This document shows positions 6,963 through 11,084 of a stretch of DNA of 11,084 nt, in pieces (within the stretch, counting starts at the first letter, position 1; the number at the start of each line of letters is the position of its first letter). Origin of the DNA: an uncultured Clostridia bacterium (GTDB lineage: Bacteria; Bacillota; Clostridia; UBA1381; UMGS1253). The notes under the pieces are model-generated. The model did no database searches. It saw only the letters and a list, made by a program, of their open reading frames with translations, and was not told the origin of the DNA. The stretch covers positions 1 to 11,084 of the forward strand of contig CAKSHB010000047.1 in NCBI GenBank assembly GCA_934456295.1. The letters run 5' to 3'. The position numbers and the translations under genes were made by a program.

Positions 6963-8630
6963 TTAAACCTCCATCACAACGGGAAGAATCATCGGCGAGC
7001 GTTTTGTCTTTTCGTACATATAATCACTCAGCGAGTTACGCATTGCGAGTTTAAGAGCTGACCAATCCGTAGCGCCCCTGGCAATACTTTTGTCAAGCGC
7101 TTCTTTTGTGACGTGGCGCGCTTCCTCCATCATATCCTCCGCCTCGCGCACATATACAAATCCGCGCGATATTATATCGGGACCCGCAACAATTTCGCCC
7201 GTGTCCGCGCTGATTGATACAACGCACACAATAAGCCCGTCGCTTGAAAGATGCTTTCTGTCGCGGAGCACAATGTTGCCGACATCGCCTACGCCCAAAC
7301 CGTCAACAAGCAGCTTGCCCGACGGAACCATGCCGAGCATTTTTGCTCCGTTTTCATCTATTTCGAGCACACGCCCGTTTTCCATGATAAAGGTATTCTT
7401 TTCGTCAACGCCCATAAGCACACCGAGCTGTGCATGGCGGTGCAGATGGCGGTATTCACCGTGAACCGGCATAAAGTACTTCGGTTTTGTGAGCGCCAGC
7501 ATAAGCTTCAGCTCCTCCTGGCACGCATGTCCCGAAACATGTACCTCTGCAAGAGATTCATAAATAACCTCGGCGCCGTGTCTGAACAGCTCGTTTATAA
7601 CGCGCGAGATTGTTTTTTCGTTGCCGGGGATAGCGCTTGCGGACACAATTATCAGGTCGTTCGGCGTAAGCTCAACCTTTCTGTGGTCAGAATATGCCAT
7701 ACGGAACAGCGCGCTCATTGCCTCGCCCTGTGAGCCGGTTGTAACTATTACGAGCCGGTTGTCGGGATAACGCTTGATATCGTCTATGCTGATAAGTGTT
7801 TTTTCGGGAATTGTCATATAGCCGAGCATAATTGCAACTTCAACTATGTTTTCCATACTCCGTCCCGATACGGCAACCTTTCTGCCGTATTTTGCAGCCG
7901 CATTGATGATTTGCTGTACTCTGTGAACGTTTGATGCAAAAGTTGCTACTATAATGCGCTTGCTACAATTTTTAAATATTTCGTCAAATTTTCCCCCGAC
8001 GGTGCGTTCGCTCATGGTGTAGCCCGAACGCTCAACATTTGTCGAATCGCTCATAAGGAGCAAAACACCTTCGCGCCCAAGCTCTCCGAGCCTTGTGAGG
8101 TCAATCATTTCTCCGTCTATGGGCGTTGAGTCGATTTTAAAGTCACCTGTGTGCACAACGGTTCCCACAGGAGTTTTGATTGCGAGGGCAACCGAGCCTG
8201 CAATCGAGTGGTTGGAGTGTATTATCTCCACAGCAAAGGAATGTCCGAGTTTTACGGTATCGCCGGGTTTTATGCGGTTAAGCTTGCAGGACGAAAGAAT
8301 GTTGTGCTCTTTGAGTTTATTTTCTATCAGACCGATTGTAAGCTTTGTTCCGTATACGGGAATGTTGAGCTTTTTGAGAAAGAAGGGCAGAGCGCCTATA
8401 TGGTCCTCATGACCGTGCGTTATCACAATTCCGCGCACTTTGTCCGCATTTTTCTCGAGATAGGCGGTGTCGGGTATAACAAGGTCAATACCGGGCATAT
8501 CGTCATCGGGGAAAGCAACTCCGCAGTCTACAACGAATATGTCGTCGCCATACTCAAATACCGTCATGTTTTTGCCGATTTCGTTCAGGCCGCCCAACGG
8601 TATAATTTTCAGTTTTTGTTTTTTTGCCAC
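6963..8630 (-). CDS. rnj: Ribonuclease J (metallo-beta-lactamase RNase)
   Basis: RNase J is a cytoplasmic zinc-dependent 5'-to-3' exonuclease and endonuclease central to mRNA decay and rRNA maturation in Firmicutes. The product is 555 residues, equal to B. subtilis RNase J1. The N-terminal metallo-beta-lactamase part has P-L-G-G-L-N-E-I-G-K-N (11-21), V-D-C-G (34-37) and the zinc motif T-H-G-H-E-D-H-I-G-A (71-80; His 72, His 74, Asp 76, His 77). More metal ligands are in H-S-N-H-S-I-A-G-S (138-146) and H-T-G-D-F-K (160-165). The beta-CASP part has M-S-D-S-T-N (193-198), T-G-S-Q-G-E (298-303), H-V-S-G-H-A (364-369) and M-P-V-H-G-E-Y-R-H-L (387-396). A C-terminal domain follows. The start is a GTG at 8630, seven bases after GGAGG (8638-8642); no nearby ATG competes. 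It is transcribed alone, between its own promoter and terminator. I cannot say from sequence whether it is J1-like or J2-like. Confidence 0.97.
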   Translation of the reverse strand: MAKKQKLKIIPLGGLNEIGKNMTVFEYGDDIFVVDCGVAFPDDDMPGIDLVIPDTAYLEKNADKVRGIVITHGHEDHIGALPFFLKKLNIPVYGTKLTIGLIENKLKEHNILSSCKLNRIKPGDTVKLGHSFAVEIIHSNHSIAGSVALAIKTPVGTVVHTGDFKIDSTPIDGEMIDLTRLGELGREGVLLLMSDSTNVERSGYTMSERTVGGKFDEIFKNCSKRIIVATFASNVHRVQQIINAAAKYGRKVAVSGRSMENIVEVAIMLGYMTIPEKTLISIDDIKRYPDNRLVIVTTGSQGEAMSALFRMAYSDHRKVELTPNDLIIVSASAIPGNEKTISRVINELFRHGAEVIYESLAEVHVSGHACQEELKLMLALTKPKYFMPVHGEYRHLHRHAQLGVLMGVDEKNTFIMENGRVLEIDENGAKMLGMVPSGKLLVDGLGVGDVGNIVLRDRKHLSSDGLIVCVVSISADTGEIVAGPDIISRGFVYVREAEDMMEEARHVTKEALDKSIARGATDWSALKLAMRNSLSDYMYEKTKRSPMILPVVMEV

Positions 8631-8746
8631 AAAAAAGCCTCCGTTTCTTTTAGTTTATTCCGTTCATTCATTAATGATAAAAAATGTAGTAAATAATTTA
8701 ATATTTAATAAAGCATTGCATTTTCCGTTCATAACAAATCAATTGT

Positions 8747-8775
8747 ATTTTACCATAAAATGCTTCAATAGTCAA
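8747..8775 (-). promoter_or_regulatory. Strong sigma-A promoter of RNase J
   Basis: TTGACT (8770-8775) and TAAAAT (8747-8752) on the minus strand are 17 bases apart, each one mismatch from consensus, with an extended TG before the -10. The start near 8740 gives a leader of about 110 nucleotides, long for such a gene and AT-rich. No riboswitch fold is evident in it. Confidence 0.8.
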
Positions 8776-8801
8776 TGATACGTACAAAAAAAGCATAATG
8801 C

Positions 8802-8874
8802 AAAAAAATACCGTACAGACTGTCTTTTATATAAGTTTTGCACCCGATACAAAACTTATACGCACCATACGGTA
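8802..8874 (-). terminator. Two-tier hairpin terminator of the epimerase-like gene
   Basis: On the minus strand an outer TACCGTA/TACGGTA stem (7 bp) encloses a perfect 11-bp inner stem, TATAAGTTTTG/CAAAACTTATA, with a nine-base loop. The outer 3' arm is followed directly by seven T residues. It starts about 37 bases after the stop at 8911. A further small palindrome, GCATAATGC (8793-8801), follows the T-run and is itself followed by seven T residues. Confidence 0.75.
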
Positions 8875-8910
8875 AAAAATGCATATATTTTAAAAAATTA
8901 ACCGATGTAT

Positions 8911-9732
8911 CTAAATATTTTCACATTCGCCGCAAAGCCTGTCATAACATTCGCGTATCTGTTCATATGTATAGCCTTTGTCATACATTATCTCAAACAG
9001 TACGGGACCTTTGTAGCCGCAGCGCAGAAGAAGCGTAAAAATCAATTTCCAGTTGTTTATGCCCTCATACGGCATAAGATGCCTTTCGTCGATGCGGTCA
9101 TAGTCGCTTACATGCAGTGTGATTATTTTGTCGCAGAAAGCGCGGATAAAGTCCTCGTTCGTATCACGAAGAAGGTGGTTTGTGTCAAGGCATATGCGCA
9201 GGCGCTTGTCTGCCGAAATGAGCTGCTGCATGCTTTCTGTTGTGTTGCCGAGGCATGTTCTAGGCAAATCTTCAATCGCAATTACACTACCGTATTTTTC
9301 CGCCTCATCTGCAAGCGCTCTGAGCGAATTTTTGCTGTACTGTGTCTGCATAAATCTGTTCTCGGGCAAAATCGGCTCCGAGGACGGGTGGACAACAAAA
9401 ATTTTTATATCCGTGTTCTCATGAACAAAACGCATCATGTCAAACTGGCGTTCAAGCGCTGCATCGCGCACCGATTTATCAAGATTTGCTATATCATAAG
9501 GCTCCCAAAAAGAAAGATGGGCAGACCACAGATTTACTCCTGCCCTCTGCGATGCATCAATAAGTCTGAGCCAGTACTGTTGTATCACGCTGTTTTCCGC
9601 TGCCGGAAGGACCCCGCCTATCGACAGTTCGAGCGATGATATGCCGCAGTCTTTGCATTTTTTCAGAGTTTCATATGACGGGTCGGGCAGAAAAAAACTT
9701 GACAGTGCAAGAGGATTATCTGATAACTTCAT
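8911..9732 (-). CDS. Sugar isomerase/epimerase-like TIM-barrel protein
   Basis: The 273-residue product has the pattern of the xylose-isomerase-like TIM barrel family (AP endonuclease 2 fold, PF01261), which contains sugar-phosphate and keto-sugar epimerases and isomerases that use one divalent metal. Likely metal or catalytic residues lie at strand ends: Glu 154 (A-I-E-D-L), Asp 183 and His 186 (C-L-D-T-N-H), His 207 and Asp 210 (L-H-V-S-D-Y-D), His 218 and Glu 247 (L-F-E-I-M-Y). H-L-M-P-Y-E-G-I-N-N-W is the usual H-x-x-P-x-x-G-x-x-x-W stretch of such enzymes. There is no signal peptide. The ATG at 9732 lies eleven bases after AAAGG. A GTG at 9741 in the same frame is only two bases from that site and is unlikely. 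It is divergent from the dehydrogenase gene, with a strong promoter. The substrate cannot be read from sequence; a role in inositol, tagatose or other sugar metabolism is only possible. Confidence 0.88.
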   Translation of the reverse strand: MKLSDNPLALSSFFLPDPSYETLKKCKDCGISSLELSIGGVLPAAENSVIQQYWLRLIDASQRAGVNLWSAHLSFWEPYDIANLDKSVRDAALERQFDMMRFVHENTDIKIFVVHPSSEPILPENRFMQTQYSKNSLRALADEAEKYGSVIAIEDLPRTCLGNTTESMQQLISADKRLRICLDTNHLLRDTNEDFIRAFCDKIITLHVSDYDRIDERHLMPYEGINNWKLIFTLLLRCGYKGPVLFEIMYDKGYTYEQIRECYDRLCGECENI

Positions 9733-9777
9733 TTTATACACAGCCTTTCTGTTTCAGCATTTTTTGTAATCGTACAC

Positions 9778-9806
9778 ATTATAGCACTCACAAACGGCAA
9801 AGTCAA
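9778..9806 (-). promoter_or_regulatory. Sigma-A promoter of the epimerase-like gene
   Basis: TTGACT (9801-9806) and a consensus TATAAT (9778-9783) on the minus strand have a 17-base spacer. The leader would be about 40 nucleotides. Confidence 0.85.
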
Positions 9807-9830
9807 TGTAATTAAAAGTTGAAATAAAAC

Positions 9831-9859
9831 TTGATTTTAGTATTTACATAAGATATAAT
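9831..9859 (+). promoter_or_regulatory. Sigma-A promoter of the dehydrogenase gene
   Basis: TTGATT (9831-9836) and a consensus TATAAT (9854-9859) have a 17-base spacer. The leader would be about 25 nucleotides. Its -35 box is 24 bases from the -35 of the opposing promoter. That gap contains most of a short inverted repeat, AAGTT at 9816-9820 and AACTT at 9828-9832, which could bind a shared regulator but is too short to be firm. Confidence 0.85.
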
Positions 9860-9890
9860 CGGTTTATAAAAAGGATACGGAGGGGTTCGT

Positions 9891-10883
9891 ATGAGTGAAT
9901 TTAAAATATGCCTCATAGGCTGCGGTTTTATGACAAACAGCGGTCATGGTCCGTCGTGCAAAAAATATGCCGAAACACATGAGGACGTTCGTCTGGCGGC
10001 ATGCTGCGACATAAATGTCGACGCGGCACGTACGGTCTGTGAAAAGTTCGGCTTTGAAAAAGCGTACACGGACTATGACGATATGCTTGATAAAGAAAAG
10101 CCCGATGCTGTGCTGGTGATAACGCCGCCTCAGATAACGGCAGAGGCTGCAATTGCGGTTTTAAAAAGAGATATCCCTGCGGTAATTGAAAAGCCCCCGG
10201 GATTGGACAGAGAACAGATAATGCAAATACATAATACCGCAATGGAGCACAATACGCCGGCGCGTGCTGCATTTAACAGACGCTATACGCCGCTTGTGGG
10301 GGCGCTTTGTGAGCAGATTGATAAGGCAAATGCCGAAATTCTCGATGTAAGCTGCATGTTTGTGCGTGTCGGGCGCACTGACGCTGACTTTTCGACGACG
10401 GCAATACACGGTATAGACACGGTCAGATACATAGCAAAAAGTGATTACAAAGAGGCACGCTTTTCATATGCCGACATAGATTATAACGGAAAAAAGGTTA
10501 CAAATATATCCGTATCGGCAGTTATGGAGAATAATGCTTCCGCGTCGCTGACATTTCTGCCGTGCGGAGGGTGTGTTTCGGAGAGAATAAGCGTTACGCT
10601 GAAAGGGTACACCTTCTTTCTGTATCTGCCCGTATGGGGCGGAGTTGACGCACCGGGCGAGCTTGTGTGCATGAAGGACGGGCAGATATACAAAACGATT
10701 TCGGGCGATGAGCTTGTCGATGAGTATACGCTCCATGAATCGAACGGCTTTTATAATGAAAGCGCGGACTTTTTTGATATGCTGCGCGAGGGAAAAAGAC
10801 CTGTGTCCGATATAATCAGCGGCATGGACGGTGTTGAACTTGCAAGGTGTATACGGGAGAGAAAAGAAATTTACAAAAAATAA
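9891..10883 (+). CDS. Gfo/Idh/MocA-family NAD(P)-dependent dehydrogenase
   Basis: The 330-residue product has the two-domain layout of this oxidoreductase family, whose members oxidise or reduce sugars, inositols and similar polyols in the cytoplasm. The N-terminal Rossmann part begins I-C-L-I-G-C-G-F-M (6-14). An acidic residue, Asp 40, ends the second strand (A-A-C-C-D) and would favour NAD. I-T-P-P (77-80) is the usual loop, and V-I-E-K-P-P-G (98-104) contains the family E-K-P motif (100-102). A-F-N-R-R-Y (127-132) and the T-T-A-I-H-G-I-D segment (169-176), with the likely catalytic His 173, match the C-terminal catalytic domain. The ATG at 9891 is seven bases after GGAGG. Length is typical. 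It is transcribed alone, divergent from the TIM-barrel gene, which suggests a shared substrate pathway. The substrate is unknown. Confidence 0.93.
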   Translation: MSEFKICLIGCGFMTNSGHGPSCKKYAETHEDVRLAACCDINVDAARTVCEKFGFEKAYTDYDDMLDKEKPDAVLVITPPQITAEAAIAVLKRDIPAVIEKPPGLDREQIMQIHNTAMEHNTPARAAFNRRYTPLVGALCEQIDKANAEILDVSCMFVRVGRTDADFSTTAIHGIDTVRYIAKSDYKEARFSYADIDYNGKKVTNISVSAVMENNASASLTFLPCGGCVSERISVTLKGYTFFLYLPVWGGVDAPGELVCMKDGQIYKTISGDELVDEYTLHESNGFYNESADFFDMLREGKRPVSDIISGMDGVELARCIRERKEIYKK

Positions 10884-10905
10884 AAAAATCGATGTGTTTT
10901 TTTTC

Positions 10906-10934
10906 GCGCAGTCCTGTGGGCTGCGCATTTTTTT
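10906..10934 (+). terminator. Intrinsic terminator after the dehydrogenase gene
   Basis: GCGCAGTCC and GGGCTGCGC form a 9-bp stem with one G-U pair and a TGT loop, followed by ATTTTTTT. It lies 22 bases after the stop codon. Confidence 0.92.
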
Positions 10935-10960
10935 AATTTGGAAAAAACTTAAAAATTATC

Positions 10961-10989
10961 TTGATTGTACCATATTTTCGTGGTACAAT
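10961..10989 (+). promoter_or_regulatory. Rightward promoter inside an inverted repeat (candidate operator)
   Basis: TTGATT (10961-10966) and TACAAT (10984-10989) have a 17-base spacer and a TG one base before the -10. ATTGTACCA (10964-10972) and TGGTACAAT (10981-10989) form a perfect 9-bp inverted repeat with an eight-base centre. It covers the end of the -35 and all of the -10. A dimeric repressor bound there would block polymerase. The gene it serves lies beyond the right edge. The alternative reading is a second weak terminator hairpin: the stem is followed by GTTTTTG, a poor U-tract. Confidence 0.6.
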
Positions 10990-11013
10990 GTTTTTGTCAC
11001 ACAAGTGAATATT

Positions 11014-11081
11014 TCCATTGCAGCATGTACATTTTATTTATGGTAAAAATGCATGCTCTGTTTTCGCATATCTGCAATGGA
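11014..11081 (+). repeat. Long imperfect inverted repeat at the right edge, possible leader RNA structure
   Basis: TCCATTGCAG (11014-11023) pairs perfectly with CTGCAATGGA (11072-11081). Nested inside, AGCATG plus CATTTT pairs with AAAATG plus CATGCT (11022-11057), a 12-bp stem with a two-base bulge and a ten-base loop. The two stems share two bases, AG at 11022-11023, so they may be alternatives. It lies about 20 bases downstream of the predicted start of the rightward promoter, so it would be in the 5' leader of the next gene. I recognise no known riboswitch. Confidence 0.5.
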
Positions 11082-11084
11082 TTA

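Noticed and set aside
7251..7733. Plus-strand open frame of 160 codons, and others nearby opposite RNase J
   Set aside because: These are shadows of the strongly supported RNase J gene.
8905..9639. Plus-strand open frame of 244 codons
   Set aside because: It is opposite the TIM-barrel gene almost end to end. The minus-strand product has family residues, a promoter, a ribosome site and a terminator; this one has none.
10831..11046. Plus-strand small frame of 71 codons
   Set aside because: It starts inside the dehydrogenase gene, crosses its terminator and the next promoter, and has no ribosome site.
1..11084. CRISPR array, tRNA, rRNA, insertion sequence, phage or toxin-antitoxin genes
   Set aside because: I saw no regularly spaced direct repeats, cloverleaf folds, transposase or integrase motifs, and every sizeable coding stretch is explained by the six genes listed.

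Overview
The window looks like chromosomal DNA of an anaerobic Gram-positive bacterium of the class Clostridia, probably a gut or rumen species (inference). The reasons are: moderate GC in genes with very AT-rich gaps; strong AGGAGG-type ribosome sites with GTG and possibly TTG starts; textbook sigma-A promoters with 17-base spacers; U-tailed hairpin terminators; an RNase J of 555 residues, the same length as Bacillus subtilis RNase J1; and a very large exported multi-domain surface protein. I see no mobile element, tRNA, rRNA or CRISPR array.

Layout, left to right. (1) Bases 1-3608, minus strand: the first 1202 codons of a giant secreted protein whose C-terminus lies beyond the left edge. 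It has a signal peptide, several beta-sandwich segments and three copies of a module marked by A-G-E-T-V-[KS]-I-P. Bases 3609-3891 hold its ribosome site, a leader hairpin, a promoter with an adjoining palindrome, and the terminator of the next gene. (2) Bases 3892-6782, minus strand: rhaA (L-rhamnose isomerase) then rhaB (rhamnulokinase), in that transcription order, with one promoter upstream of rhaA, one terminator after rhaB, and a 197-base gap between them holding two hairpins. (3) Bases 6963-8630, minus strand: ribonuclease J with its own promoter and terminator. (4) Bases 8911-9732, minus strand: a TIM-barrel sugar isomerase/epimerase-like enzyme, divergent from (5) bases 9891-10883, plus strand: a Gfo/Idh/MocA-family dehydrogenase. 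Back-to-back promoters lie between them. (6) Bases 10935-11084: a rightward promoter whose -35 and -10 are contained in one inverted repeat, followed by a long inverted repeat in the presumed leader of a gene outside the window.

Functionally, RhaA and RhaB convert L-rhamnose to L-rhamnulose and then to L-rhamnulose-1-phosphate. The aldolase, transporter and regulator are not in the window. The epimerase-like and dehydrogenase genes look like a divergent pair acting on some sugar or polyol, with unknown substrate. The secreted protein may bind or process polysaccharide or host surface material, but no catalytic domain is visible in the part present. RNase J is a housekeeping RNA-turnover enzyme and seems unrelated to its neighbours. 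Most of the window is ordinary metabolism. The parts most worth a second look are the modular secreted protein and the regulated-looking promoter and hairpin at the right edge.
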